DNA of 64,000 nt, from NCBI GenBank assembly GCA_029558835.1, contig JAKQDH010000202.1:98063-162062 (forward strand), written 5' to 3'. The notes beneath the pieces were generated by a model. It made no database searches, was not told the DNA's origin, and saw only the letters and a program-made list of their open reading frames with translations. The translations under genes were made by a program, and so were the position numbers. Of the stretch, positions 17,093 through 25,884 are shown in pieces (within the stretch, counting starts at the first letter, position 1; each line of letters begins with the position of its first letter). The stretch comes from Planctomycetota bacterium (GTDB lineage Bacteria; Planctomycetota; Phycisphaerae; UBA1845).

Positions 17093-17185
17093 ACCCGCAA
17101 CCTGCTCCCGCCTTGCCTAACGTCCGTCCGCAACGTCCGCCGCTCGCCCTGCCTGATCCCTCGGTGCCGTTCCCCGCGGGCCCTG

Positions 17186-18556
17186 CTAGGAGCGCGATCC
17201 CTTGATGGGCCCCGCGTCACCCAGGAACCCCTTGTAGTTACGCATGATCAGGTTCGCCTCGATCCGCTGCACGAAGTCCAGCGTCACGCTCACCACGATC
17301 AGCAACCCCGTACCGCCCAGGAACGCCGACACCTCAAACGGAATCGAGAGCCCCTGCGCAACCAGATTGGGGATAATCGCAATGATGGCCAGGAACGCCG
17401 CGCCGACGTAGGTAATCCGGCTCATCACGCGTTCCAGGTAGTCCGCCGTCCGCTTACCGGGGCGCAAACCGGGAACGAAGCTGCCGTAATCCCGAAGGTT
17501 GTTGGCCATTTCCTTCGGCTGGAACTGCACCGTCGTCCAGAAGTACGCGAAGAAGTACACCGCCAGGATGTACGACACGACGTACACGTACCCGTGCTCG
17601 CCGCGGAACTGCGTGCTCAGGAAGTGCCAGAACGCGTTGGGCCACGCCCGCGAGATCGCATCGAAGATCACGCCGGGGAAGATGAGCATCGAGCTGGCGA
17701 AGATGATCGGCATCACGCCGCCGTGGTTCACCCGCAGCGGCATGTACTGCCGCTGACCACCGTACACCCGCCTGCCCCGCGTCTGCTTCGCCTGCTGGAT
17801 CGGAATCCGACGCTGCGCCTGGGTGATCAGGATCGCCCCCGCCACCACCGCCACGAACATCGCCACCACCAGCAGCACCCGCGGGATGTCGAACTGCCCG
17901 CGATCGCTGGCCCCGCTCGCCTTGAAGTTCTGCACCACCAGGATGATCGCATTGGGCATGCGCACCACAATGCCAGCAGTGATGATCAGGGAGATGCCGT
18001 TCCCGATCCCGTATTCGTCGATCTGCTCCCCCAGCCACATCAGGAAGACCGTACCGCTCGTCAGCAGCGCGAGCGTCATGAGCAAGTATGTAAACGACAA
18101 CCCCATGAACGGCCCGGTGTATTCCGAGAAAATGAACTTGTTGGCCGCCAGGTACTTCACCCAGATCATCGCCTGGATGATGCAAAGACCCACCGTCGAG
18201 TACCGCGTGTACTCGTTGATCTTCTTCCGCCCCGCCTCTCCCTCTTTGTGCAGTTTCTCCAGCGACGGCACCACCGTCACCAGAAGTTGAAGAATGATCG
18301 ATGCCGAAATGTACGGCATGATGCCCAGACCGAAGATCGTGCTTTGCCGCAGGTTGCCGCCCGTGAAAATCTGGAAGTACTCCGCCAGATCTCCGAGGCC
18401 GCCTCCGCCCTGGGAAATGCGGTACATCTCCGCCTGATCAACCCCTGGAACTGGTACATAGTACCCAATCCGGTAGATCGCCAGCATCCCCAGCGTGAAC
18501 AGCACCTTGTTGCGCAGCTCAGGGATCTTGAAGATGTTGATCAGCGTCTGAAACAT
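17186..18556 (-). CDS. secY: Preprotein translocase subunit SecY
   Basis: Central channel of the Sec translocon, 456 residues with about ten membrane helices. Recognisable parts are LGIMPYISASIILQLL in TM2, the loop EKLHKEGEAGRKKINEYTRY, and the C-terminal cytoplasmic loops GKRTADYLERVMSRIT and RNYKGFL. It follows rplO after a 210-base gap, unusually long for this position, in which no gene was found. It works with SecE, encoded 27 kb upstream in the same cluster. Confidence 0.97.
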   Translation of the reverse strand: MFQTLINIFKIPELRNKVLFTLGMLAIYRIGYYVPVPGVDQAEMYRISQGGGGLGDLAEYFQIFTGGNLRQSTIFGLGIMPYISASIILQLLVTVVPSLEKLHKEGEAGRKKINEYTRYSTVGLCIIQAMIWVKYLAANKFIFSEYTGPFMGLSFTYLLMTLALLTSGTVFLMWLGEQIDEYGIGNGISLIITAGIVVRMPNAIILVVQNFKASGASDRGQFDIPRVLLVVAMFVAVVAGAILITQAQRRIPIQQAKQTRGRRVYGGQRQYMPLRVNHGGVMPIIFASSMLIFPGVIFDAISRAWPNAFWHFLSTQFRGEHGYVYVVSYILAVYFFAYFWTTVQFQPKEMANNLRDYGSFVPGLRPGKRTADYLERVMSRITYVGAAFLAIIAIIPNLVAQGLSIPFEVSAFLGGTGLLIVVSVTLDFVQRIEANLIMRNYKGFLGDAGPIKGSRS

Positions 18557-18766
18557 GCCTCAACCCATCTTCCCGTTGCCTTCCGCCCGGTCGCCTTGCC
18601 CGCGGGGATTCCGCAAACCGCCCATTCCGGACAACTGCCGGTTCAACCTCCGTCCTCTCCGCCACCGGACCGTCCCGTACGCCCGCCCGCGCTGCTCCCC
18701 CGCCACCTGCTCCAGTCCCCAGAACCCCGCCCCGGCGGCTTACCCGCTCGCCATGCCGTCCGCTTG

Positions 18767-19219
18767 CTAGGTCGTCCCGATCCTGGCCTCGCCGCCGGCG
18801 GCCTTGATCTTCTGCTCGGCGGCCTTGCTGTACTTGGCCACGTCCACCACCAGTCTCTTCGTCAGCGTCCCGTCGCCGAGAATCTTGACGGGGTCGCGCA
18901 GGTGTCTGATAAGCCCTGCCTTCTTGAGAGCCTGGGCTGTCACATGCGCCCCGTTCTCGAACGCCGCCTCCAGGGCCCCGACGTTGACCGTGCTGTACTG
19001 CGTCTGAAACTGGGCGTTGCTGAAACCCCGCTTGGGGAGCACCCGGAACGTGGGCATCTGCCCACCCTCCTGCAGGCCGCGTATCCGCCAGCCCGCCCGC
19101 TGCCCACAGCCGTTGTGCCCGCGCCCCGACGTCTTGCCGCAGCCGGACCCCCGACCACGACCGATCCGCCGCCGCCGCCGCTGCCGACCCGCTTCTGTTG
19201 CTACCTGGTAGAGGTCCAT
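18767..19219 (-). CDS. rplO: 50S ribosomal protein L15
   Basis: Assembly protein of the 50S subunit, 150 residues. The N-terminal RRRRIGRGRGSGCGKTSGRGHNGCGQRAG glycine-rich RNA-binding tail and the LPKRGFSN motif identify it. It starts 3 bases after the rpsE stop, so there is no room for rpmD (L30), which lies between these genes in many bacteria. Confidence 0.96.
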   Translation of the reverse strand: MDLYQVATEAGRQRRRRRIGRGRGSGCGKTSGRGHNGCGQRAGWRIRGLQEGGQMPTFRVLPKRGFSNAQFQTQYSTVNVGALEAAFENGAHVTAQALKKAGLIRHLRDPVKILGDGTLTKRLVVDVAKYSKAAEQKIKAAGGEARIGTT

Positions 19220-19222
19220 GTC

Positions 19223-19741
19223 CTATCCTGCGACCTTCACGCCGCGCAGCTCTTCCAACTGGTCCCGCCGCAGCAGGTGCCGCAACCCTTCAAACGTTGC
19301 CCGGACCAGGTTCTTGGGGCTATTGGAGCCATAGCTCTTCGTCAACACGTCCGTCACCCCCGCCAACTCCAGCACCGCCCGGGCGCTCGCCCCGGCAATC
19401 ACACCCGTTCCCGGGCTCGCCGGCACCATCACCACCTTGCTGGCCCCGTAGCGGCCCACAATGCGATGGGGAAGCGTCCCGTTCACGAGGTTCACCGTGA
19501 CCATGTTGCGGGACGCCAACTGCCGCCCCTTCTCCACCGCCGAAGGCACCTCCACGCTCTTCCCGTATCCGATGCCCACGCGCCCCCGGCGATCGCCGAC
19601 CACCACCATGGCCGCGAAGCTGAACCGGCGTCCGCCGCGCACCACCGTGGCGCAGCGGTAGATCCGCACCACCACCTCGTCGAGACCGGAACCTTCCTCG
19701 GTTGCAGCTGCCTGCGTTTCGACCCTCGTCAGCTTCGCCAT
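19223..19741 (-). CDS. rpsE: 30S ribosomal protein S5
   Basis: Decoding-fidelity protein, 172 residues. The double-stranded RNA-binding part has VVRIYRCATVVRGGRRFSFAAMVVVGDRRGRVG, and the C-terminal domain has the GTGVIAGASARAVLELAGV loop. The start MAKLTRVE is preceded by a short nonconserved Glu-rich stretch. It follows rplR after 71 bases. Confidence 0.97.
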   Translation of the reverse strand: MAKLTRVETQAAATEEGSGLDEVVVRIYRCATVVRGGRRFSFAAMVVVGDRRGRVGIGYGKSVEVPSAVEKGRQLASRNMVTVNLVNGTLPHRIVGRYGASKVVMVPASPGTGVIAGASARAVLELAGVTDVLTKSYGSNSPKNLVRATFEGLRHLLRRDQLEELRGVKVAG

Positions 19742-19812
19742 GATCGTACCCGCTCGCTTCTGTTCGCCGATCTCGTCGCCCGGCCTGCCCCAGCCCGATC
19801 ATCCCGCCGGCA

Positions 19813-20331
19813 CTACTCGCCGGCCGGCTCCTCGGCCTGTTTCTTCTCTTTCTTCTTCTTCTTGCCCCCCGCAGCTCCGCTTTCCGCCTGCTTCTGGGCA
19901 GCCTCTTTCGCGGCCGCCTCGCGGGCGGCCTCTTCCGCCTTGGCCGCCAGCCGGTCCGGACGCATCAACTGCACGCCGCCCGCCACCAGTGCCTCCGCCA
20001 AGGCCTTGATCCGCCCGTGGAAACGGTAGCCATTGCGGTCGAAACACACCTGCTCCACGCCCAGTGCCAGCGCCTTCTGCGCCAGGTTTGCGCCCACCAG
20101 GGTGGCCGCCTTCCGGTTACCGCCGTAGCCGACCTGCCCGCTGAGGTCCTTGCCCCGAGTACCGGCCGCACACAGCGTCACCCCGCGCTCGTCGTCGATG
20201 ATCTGCGCGTAGACGTTCTTGAGGCTGCGAAATACCGACAACCGGGGACGGGCAGCCGTCCCGAACACCCGCTTGCGGATGCGCTGCTTCCGCCGCTCGC
20301 GCCGTGCCTGTTTCAACGTATTCGAGTACAT
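19813..20331 (-). CDS. rplR: 50S ribosomal protein L18 (C-terminally extended)
   Basis: 5S rRNA-binding protein. The body RRERRKQRIRKRVFGTAARPRLSVFRS and the end DRNGYRFHGRIKALAEALVAGG are canonical and make about 120 residues. A further tail of about 50 residues of Ala/Glu/Lys (AAREAAAKEAAQKQ, KKKKKEKK) is unusual. The start was moved 15 codons into the frame to the MYSNTLKQAR methionine, which aligns with the family. Confidence 0.95.
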   Translation of the reverse strand: MYSNTLKQARRERRKQRIRKRVFGTAARPRLSVFRSLKNVYAQIIDDERGVTLCAAGTRGKDLSGQVGYGGNRKAATLVGANLAQKALALGVEQVCFDRNGYRFHGRIKALAEALVAGGVQLMRPDRLAAKAEEAAREAAAKEAAQKQAESGAAGGKKKKKEKKQAEEPAGE

Positions 20332-20388
20332 ATCCGCCTCACGCGCGTCCCGCGCGTCCGCCGAGCACGTGCCCACCGCTGTCTTCGC

Positions 20389-20985
20389 CTAGCCCGTACC
20401 ACTCAGGGCCTTACCTTGTTTCCGTTTAATGTGCTCGCCCTCGTAACGAATGCCCTTGCCCCGGTACGGCTCCGTCTTGCGGATCGCCCGGACCTCCGCT
20501 GCAAACTGCCCGACTTTCTGCTTGTCCGTCCCCTTGATGAGCACCTTGGCCGGTTCATTGTCACCGCGCGCCGCAGGGACCTCGACCACCACCTCCACTC
20601 CGTCGGGAACGGGTACCTCATACTGAGAGCCGCGACCGCGGTTGCGTCCCGAGTAACCCACGTTCAGGTGCAGCACCTTGCCCTGCAGCTTGCAGTTGTA
20701 GCCGGTGCCGTAGATCTCCAGCCGCCTCTCAAATCCCGTCGCCGCCCCGCGCACCATGTTGGCGATCAGCGCCCGCGCCAGTCCGTGGTTGGCACGGCTC
20801 TGCCGGTCGTTGCCCGCCCGGGTGACGCTGACGACGCGAGCCCGCTCATCGAACGACACGGCCGCCGTCGGCGGGGCCTCCCAGGTCAGCTCGCCACGCG
20901 GCCCCTTGACCGAAATCCGCTGACCGGCCACCTTCACCGTAATCCCCGGCGGCACGGCAACCGGCTGTTTTCCCACCCGCGACAT
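20389..20985 (-). CDS. rplF: 50S ribosomal protein L6
   Basis: L6 lies near the sarcin-ricin loop and factor-binding centre. The chosen ATG begins MSRVGKQPVAVPPGI, the family start, giving 198 residues; the open frame extends 43 codons upstream without similarity. The C-terminal IRKTEPYRGKGIRYEGEHIK motif is canonical. An insertion is present around VEVPAARGDNEPAKV. Confidence 0.96.
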   Translation of the reverse strand: MSRVGKQPVAVPPGITVKVAGQRISVKGPRGELTWEAPPTAAVSFDERARVVSVTRAGNDRQSRANHGLARALIANMVRGAATGFERRLEIYGTGYNCKLQGKVLHLNVGYSGRNRGRGSQYEVPVPDGVEVVVEVPAARGDNEPAKVLIKGTDKQKVGQFAAEVRAIRKTEPYRGKGIRYEGEHIKRKQGKALSGTG

Positions 20986-21046
20986 CAGCGCTTCCTCGCA
21001 ATCACGGCCACCCGGCCGCATCCCCGCGGCGCCGGCATTCCCGCCT

Positions 21047-21442
21047 CTAGTACACCGTGCAGAGCAACTCGCCGCCCACGTTGCACTCCCGGCAACGCCG
21101 GTCCGACAGCACACCCTGGCTCGTCGACACGATCGCTATTCCCAGGCCGTCGAGCACGCGTGGCAACTCCTCCACCCGCCGATACACCCGCCGCCCCGGA
21201 CGCGAGCCGCGCTCGATCGTGTGGATGATCTCCTCGCCGCGGGGACCGTATTTCAGGTCGATCCGCAACGTCCCCTGCCGGGCATCCGCCACCACGTCGT
21301 AGCCCTCGATGTATCCCTCGTCCTTCAGCACCTGCGCAATGCCGACCTTCAGCTTCGACGCCGGCACTGCCACCCGCCGACGCCGGATCCGAATGCCGTT
21401 GCGAATCCGGGTGAGCATGTCCGCGATCGGATCAGACCACAT
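21047..21442 (-). CDS. rpsH: 30S ribosomal protein S8
   Basis: Central-domain 16S rRNA binder, 131 residues, standard length. DPIADMLTRIRNGIR at the N-terminus and STSQGVLSDRRCRECNVGGELLCTVY at the end are diagnostic. In E. coli S8 represses the spc operon by binding near rplE; no matching site was identified here. Confidence 0.97.
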   Translation of the reverse strand: MWSDPIADMLTRIRNGIRIRRRRVAVPASKLKVGIAQVLKDEGYIEGYDVVADARQGTLRIDLKYGPRGEEIIHTIERGSRPGRRVYRRVEELPRVLDGLGIAIVSTSQGVLSDRRCRECNVGGELLCTVY

Positions 21443-21501
21443 CCTGCCAAGCCCTTCCTGCTGCTACCGCCAAACCCCTGTTCGCGCCCGCATTCCACCG
21501 C

Positions 21502-21687
21502 CTACCAGCTCGCCTTCCGCACTCCGGGAATCATCCCGTCGTGCGCGAGCCGCCGGAAGCAGATGCGACACACCTGGAACTTACGGTATACCGCGCGCAC
21601 CCGTCCACAAATCTGACACCGACGCACCCGGCGCGTCATGAACTTCGGTTCCTTCCGCGCCTTATTCATCCACGCCTTGGTCGCCAT
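21502..21687 (-). CDS. rpsZ: 30S ribosomal protein S14, zinc-binding type
   Basis: A 61-residue type Z S14. Two Cys pairs, RCQICGR and QVCRICFR, form the zinc ribbon, and the end RRLAHDGMIPGVRKASW is canonical. Its place between rpsH and rplE is standard. Confidence 0.97.
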   Translation of the reverse strand: MATKAWMNKARKEPKFMTRRVRRCQICGRVRAVYRKFQVCRICFRRLAHDGMIPGVRKASW

Positions 21688-21699
21688 ACGCCCTTGGTC

Positions 21700-22248
21700 C
21701 TAACCTTCCATCGTCCTGAACGGCATCCCCAGCCGCGCCAGCAGACGCCGGGCCTGCGCGTCCGTCCGCGCGGTCGTCACGAACGTGATGTTCATCCCCT
21801 GATTCACCGTCACCTTCGCCGCATCGATCTCCGGGAATACCAGTTGGTCCGGCAAACCCATCGAGTAGTTGCCGCGCCCGTCGAAGCTCTGCGGGTTCAG
21901 GCCCCGAAAGTCACGCAGACGAGGCACCGCCACGTTGATCAGCCGGTCCACGAACTCGTACATCCGCCGCCCGCGCAACGTCACCCGGCACCCGACCTCC
22001 ATCCCCTTGCGCAGCTTGAAGTTCGACACCGCCTTCTGCGCCCGGCGCATCTGCGGCTTCTGACCCGTGATCCGCGCCAGGTCCTCCATCACCACGCCCA
22101 GGCGGGTCTTGTCGGACGCCGGACTGCCCGTCCCCGCCGACACTACCACCTTCTCCAGCCGCGGAACCGCCAGCGGGTTGCTGATCCCCAACTCCGACAT
22201 GAGTTGGGGCTGAATCTCCTGCTTGTACCGCTCCCACAACCTCGCCAT
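21700..22248 (-). CDS. rplE: 50S ribosomal protein L5
   Basis: 5S rRNA and P-site tRNA contact protein, 182 residues. Features are the N-terminal LWERYKQEIQPQLMSE, then QKAVSNFKLRKGMEVGCRVTLRGRRMYEF and the C-terminal MNITFVTTARTDAQARRLL. The rpsZ start lies 12 bases after its stop. Confidence 0.97.
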   Translation of the reverse strand: MARLWERYKQEIQPQLMSELGISNPLAVPRLEKVVVSAGTGSPASDKTRLGVVMEDLARITGQKPQMRRAQKAVSNFKLRKGMEVGCRVTLRGRRMYEFVDRLINVAVPRLRDFRGLNPQSFDGRGNYSMGLPDQLVFPEIDAAKVTVNQGMNITFVTTARTDAQARRLLARLGMPFRTMEG

Positions 22249-22293
22249 CGCACCTGCCTCCCGCGCCTATCGCCCGGGGTCCGCCCGTGAAGG

Positions 22294-22647
22294 CTACTTC
22301 CGTTCCGCCCGCGTCATCTCGTGCAGCGTGGTTCCCTTCACCGTTACCCGCCGCTTCTTCCCGACTCTGCCTTCCGGGCCGCGCTCCACTGCGAACCGCA
22401 CGCGCTGCCCCCGTCCGGCCGTCGGGTCGTAGGGCAACACGTTGGAAAGGTGGATCGGCGCCTCCTTCTGCACGCGACCACCCTGCGGGTTGCGACGCGT
22501 CGGCCGCACGTGGCGGTACACCATGTTCACACCTTCCACCACGACCAGGTCGCGCCGGCGGTCCACGCGCAGGACCTTCCCCCGGGCCCCGCGATGATCT
22601 CCGCAGATCACCTCCACCACGTCGTTCTTCCGGATGCCCATCGCCAT
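22294..22647 (-). CDS. rplX: 50S ribosomal protein L24
   Basis: Early 50S assembly protein with an N-terminal KOW motif (RKNDVVEVICGDHRGARGKVLRVD), 117 residues. The body GVNMVYRHVRPTRRNPQGG and the C-terminal zinc-free end are normal. The start could also be the ATG two codons later. Confidence 0.96.
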   Translation of the reverse strand: MAMGIRKNDVVEVICGDHRGARGKVLRVDRRRDLVVVEGVNMVYRHVRPTRRNPQGGRVQKEAPIHLSNVLPYDPTAGRGQRVRFAVERGPEGRVGKKRRVTVKGTTLHEMTRAERK

Positions 22648-22703
22648 GGTCGCACCTGACCTCCGCCCGGCCTGCCCGTCCGGTCCCGCCGGTTCCGCCC
22701 GCC

Positions 22704-23117
22704 CTACACGACCTCCTCGGCCAGCGACACGATCTTCATGTAGCTCTCGCGCAACTCCCGCGCCACCGCTCCAAAGACCCGCGTCCCGCGCGGCTCGTTC
22801 TTGTCGTCGAGCAGGACCACCGCGTTGCTGTCAAACCGCACGTAGCTGCCGTCCTTGCGGCGAAACGGCGCCCGCGTGCGCACCACCACCGCCTTCGCCT
22901 TCCGGCGCTTCGCCCGGTCCTTGCGGTCCGCGCCGCCGGAGAACTCGCTATTGGGCAGGCTCTTCTTCACCGCCACCAGGACCAGATCCCCGATGCGCGC
23001 GACTTTCAGCCGCGCCTTTCCCGGTCGGGCGGTACTGCCCTTGTACACGTTAAACACCATGGCGGCCTTCGCCCCGGTGTTATCGCACACGTCGACCATC
23101 GTTTGCAGTTGGATCAT
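22704..23117 (-). CDS. rplN: 50S ribosomal protein L14 (with insertion)
   Basis: Subunit-interface protein. The start MIQLQTMVDVCDNTGAK and the end GTRVFGAVARELRESYMKIVSLAEEVV are canonical. Its 137 residues exceed the usual 122 because an extra charged stretch (NSEFSGGADRKDRAKRR) sits between the KKSLPN and KAVVVRT segments. It begins the spc block, directly after rpsQ. Confidence 0.96.
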   Translation of the reverse strand: MIQLQTMVDVCDNTGAKAAMVFNVYKGSTARPGKARLKVARIGDLVLVAVKKSLPNSEFSGGADRKDRAKRRKAKAVVVRTRAPFRRKDGSYVRFDSNAVVLLDDKNEPRGTRVFGAVARELRESYMKIVSLAEEVV

Positions 23118-23159
23118 GCCGCCGCTCCCGCGCCACCGACCATCCGCCTTCGGGGCCTG

Positions 23160-23465
23160 CTACGCCCCTCCGCCCTCGATGCGCCTCACAATCCTCAGCA
23201 GCCGCCACGCCTTCGTCTTCGACAGCCGCCGGCACGCCGCCACTTCCACCACGTCCCCGACCTTCGCTTCGTTCTTCTCATCGTGCGCGTGCAGGGTCGT
23301 CCGGCGGCGCACGTACTTGCCGTACTTCGGCGCCATGGCCAGGTAATCACAGCGGATCTTGATCGTCTTCTGCCGGCCGGCCGAAACCACGGTTCCCGTG
23401 CGTCTCACCAGCCGCCCGCGCGTCGCCCCGCGTGCCTGAGTCACTTCGGTCTGCGTCATCGCCAC
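23160..23465 (-). CDS. rpsQ: 30S ribosomal protein S17
   Basis: OB-fold 16S rRNA binder, 101 residues. GRLVRRTGTVVSAGRQKTI, the YGKYVRRRTTLHAHDEKNEAKVGD segment and the C-terminal RRLSKTKAWRLLRIV are family features. The N-terminal dozen residues are nonconserved. It is the last gene of the S10 block. Confidence 0.96.
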   Translation of the reverse strand: MAMTQTEVTQARGATRGRLVRRTGTVVSAGRQKTIKIRCDYLAMAPKYGKYVRRRTTLHAHDEKNEAKVGDVVEVAACRRLSKTKAWRLLRIVRRIEGGGA

Positions 23466-23554
23466 GTCCCTTCAGAACGCCCTTGCCCGGCCGCTGCCTG
23501 CCCCACCCCAACGCCTGCCGGCAACGGGCACCGCCAGCCCCCCGGCCTGCGCCG

Positions 23555-23803
23555 CTACCGCCGCTTCCGCGGTCCCGCCAGCGACTCCATGTGGTGCTGC
23601 TTCTCCTCGACGCCGAGTTCCCCACGCTGCCGCAGCACCGTCAGGATGCGCGCCACGTCCCGGCGCCCCGCCGTCAACTGGTTGGGGTTCTCCAGCTTCT
23701 CCGTCACTGCTTGCGCCCGCAGGTCGAAAAGACGCCGGCGGATGCGCTCAAGCTCGTGATGGAGCTCGTCCGTCTGCATGTCCCGAAACTCACCGATCTT
23801 CAT
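23555..23803 (-). CDS. rpmC: 50S ribosomal protein L29
   Basis: Small two-helix protein at the tunnel exit, 82 residues against about 65 normally. The FRDMQTDELHHELERIRRRLFDLRAQ core is typical; the tail after ARILTVLRQRGE is longer than usual. It lies between rplP and rpsQ as expected. Confidence 0.93.
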   Translation of the reverse strand: MKIGEFRDMQTDELHHELERIRRRLFDLRAQAVTEKLENPNQLTAGRRDVARILTVLRQRGELGVEEKQHHMESLAGPRKRR

Positions 23804-23853
23804 GGGCGCTCCCGCTGTCTTCCGCCTGGTTGCCCGCCGTCACGTCGGCCCGT

Positions 23854-24273
23854 CTACAGCCCATGCCTCCGCCGCACAAACCGGCACCGGAAAGGCATCT
23901 TATGGGACACGCGTGCCAAGGCGGACCGGGCCACCTCTTCCTCCACACCTGCAATCTCGTACAGCACCGTGCCCTCTTTCACGCACGCTACCCAGAACTC
24001 CGGGTCGCCTTTCCCCTTACCCATACGGGTCTCCAGGGGCTTGGCCGACACCGGCTTATGCGGGAAGATCCGCACGTATACCTTCCCCTCGCGGTGCAGG
24101 AAGTGGTTAGCCGCCACCCGCCCTGCCTCAATCTGGCGCCCCGTGATCCAACCCGTGCCCAGGCACTGCAGCCCGTACTCACCGAAGGCCACCGTGTTCC
24201 CGCGCAGGGCGTACCCGCGCAGCTTCCCACGCTGACTCTTCCGCCACTTCACTCGCTTGGGCATCAATGCCAT
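23854..24273 (-). CDS. rplP: 50S ribosomal protein L16
   Basis: Protein of the A-site/peptidyl transferase region, 139 residues. MPKRVKWRKSQRGKLRG at the start, then GRQIEAGRVAANHF and GKGKGDPEFWVACVKEGTVLYEI, are diagnostic. In transcription order it follows rpsC and precedes rpmC. Confidence 0.97.
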   Translation of the reverse strand: MALMPKRVKWRKSQRGKLRGYALRGNTVAFGEYGLQCLGTGWITGRQIEAGRVAANHFLHREGKVYVRIFPHKPVSAKPLETRMGKGKGDPEFWVACVKEGTVLYEIAGVEEEVARSALARVSHKMPFRCRFVRRRHGL

Positions 24274-24303
24274 CGTCGCAACTCCCGGTCCCTGGCCACG
24301 CCG

Positions 24304-24996
24304 CTAGCCCCGCCTGCCCCGCCGGGGACGCGGCGCCGCCTCCGCCTGCTCCACCACCTCTCCGTAGCGCCCGTGGTATACCCACACCTTGATCCCGATG
24401 GCGCCGGAAGTGGTCCGGCAGGTCGCCACGCCATAATCAATATTCGCCTGCAGCGTGTGCAGCGGAATCGAGCCGCGGATCTGGGTCTCACAGCGGGCCA
24501 TTTCCGCCCCGCCCAGCCGGCCCGAACACGTGATCTTGACGCCCTTCGCGCCTGCCGACATCGCCGACTCCAGCCGCGTCTTCATCACCCGCCGGAACGC
24601 CGCCCGCTTCTTCAACTGCTCCGAGATCGCCTCCGCCACCAGCCGGGCATTGCTGTCGGGCTGCTTGATCTCGACGATGTTCACGCTCACCTTCCGGTCG
24701 ATCAGGTCCTCCAGCGCCTCGCGCAGCCGGTCCACCTCCGCCCCCTTCGGACCGATCACCATGCCCGGACGGGCCGTGTGCAGCAGCACCTTCACCTCGT
24801 CCCGCGTCCGCTCGATCTCCACGCGGGCCACGGCCGCATACGACGATTGCCGATTCAGACGCTCATCGACGAACCGCCGGATCTTCTGGTCCTCGATCAG
24901 GAACTCCCCGAACGCCGCTTTCGGCGCGAACCACCGCGAGCGCCAGCCCTCGGTGACTCCCACCCGCAAACCGACCGGATTGACCTTCTGACCCAC
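24304..24996 (-). CDS. rpsC: 30S ribosomal protein S3
   Basis: mRNA-entry-channel protein with helicase role, 230 residues. MGQKVNPVGLRVGVTEGW starts it. The KH domain (ARPGMVIGPKGAEVDRLREALE) and the C-terminal GVKITCSGRLGGAEMARCE segment are clear. An Arg-rich end (RPRRGRRG) follows. Confidence 0.97.
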   Translation of the reverse strand: MGQKVNPVGLRVGVTEGWRSRWFAPKAAFGEFLIEDQKIRRFVDERLNRQSSYAAVARVEIERTRDEVKVLLHTARPGMVIGPKGAEVDRLREALEDLIDRKVSVNIVEIKQPDSNARLVAEAISEQLKKRAAFRRVMKTRLESAMSAGAKGVKITCSGRLGGAEMARCETQIRGSIPLHTLQANIDYGVATCRTTSGAIGIKVWVYHGRYGEVVEQAEAAPRPRRGRRG

Positions 24997-25034
24997 GTTT
25001 GGCTCCTACCCTGCCGCACCACGGCTGGCCCTGC

Positions 25035-25382
25035 TTACGGGCGCTCCTTCACCGTCACCACGATGTGACTCGTCCGCTTGGCGATCGGATGGGCCCGACC
25101 CCGGTCCTTCGGCCGCCAACGCCGGTAATAAGGTCCGCCGTCTACCCGGGCTTCATGGACGTACAGCCGCGACATGTCCGCCTCAGCCTCGTCCGCGTTC
25201 ACCATCGCGGACTTCAGCACGTCCCGGATCATCCGCACGCTTCGCCCCGGCGTAAACCGCAGTTGCTCCAACGCCTCCCCGCAGGCACGCCCGCGAATGA
25301 GCCCGATCACCAGCCGGACCTTCCGCGGCGAAACCCGGGCGAAGCGGTGCTTCGCCGTCCATACTCGCATCGTCTCGACCAT
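25035..25382 (-). CDS. rplV: 50S ribosomal protein L22
   Basis: Tunnel-lining protein, 115 residues from the chosen ATG. AKHRFARVSPRKVRLVIGLIRG and the C-terminal RRWRPKDRGRAHPIAKRTSHIVVTV are canonical. The start MVETMRVW has GGGACGG before it; the ATG four codons later is the alternative. The open frame continues 63 codons upstream without similarity. Confidence 0.95.
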   Translation of the reverse strand: MVETMRVWTAKHRFARVSPRKVRLVIGLIRGRACGEALEQLRFTPGRSVRMIRDVLKSAMVNADEAEADMSRLYVHEARVDGGPYYRRWRPKDRGRAHPIAKRTSHIVVTVKERP

Positions 25383-25506
25383 GCGTCCCGTCCCGCTTGC
25401 CGCCTTCCCCGCCGCCGCCTCGTACCGCCCACGAACCCTCCTGCCCGCGGGCTCCCCCAGCCGCCCGCACGGGTTGCCACCCTGCCGGGCCCCGCCCGGA
25501 GCCTGC

Positions 25507-25785
25507 CTACTTCTTGGCCGCCGCCTTCTTGCCGCTGTGCCCGCGGAAGATCCGCGTCGGACTGAACTCACCTAGCTTATGCCCCACCATATCCTCCGTG
25601 ACGTACACCTGGTGGAACGTCTTGCCGTTGTGCACGTCGAACCGGTGCCCGATGAACTCCGGCACGATCGTGCAGCGCCGCGACCACGTCCGAATCGACG
25701 CGCTCGTGTCAGCGCTCTTGGCCGCCATGACCTTCTGAAACAGCTTGGGGTCGACAAAGGGCCCCTTCTTCTGGGAACGCGTCAT
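25507..25785 (-). CDS. rpsS: 30S ribosomal protein S19
   Basis: Head protein next to S13, 92 residues. The family start TRSQKKGPFVDPKLFQKV sets the ATG, 23 codons inside the open frame. VPEFIGHRFDVHNGKTFHQV and KLGEFSPTRIFRGH are canonical. It ends in a short Lys/Ala tail. Confidence 0.97.
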   Translation of the reverse strand: MTRSQKKGPFVDPKLFQKVMAAKSADTSASIRTWSRRCTIVPEFIGHRFDVHNGKTFHQVYVTEDMVGHKLGEFSPTRIFRGHSGKKAAAKK

Positions 25786-25884
25786 CGCTCGCCTCGCGCT
25801 CACGCCCCCGCCTGCGGGGGTCGGTTGCCGTTCGACCGCCCCGGTCGCGCGCAACCGATGCTCTATTGGTCAACTACGCCTGAA

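Noticed and set aside
16163..20029. A 1288-codon open frame on the plus strand
   Set aside because: It lies opposite map, secY, rplO, rpsE and rplR, all certain. It has no domain-like sequence and a His/Arg/Pro-heavy composition.
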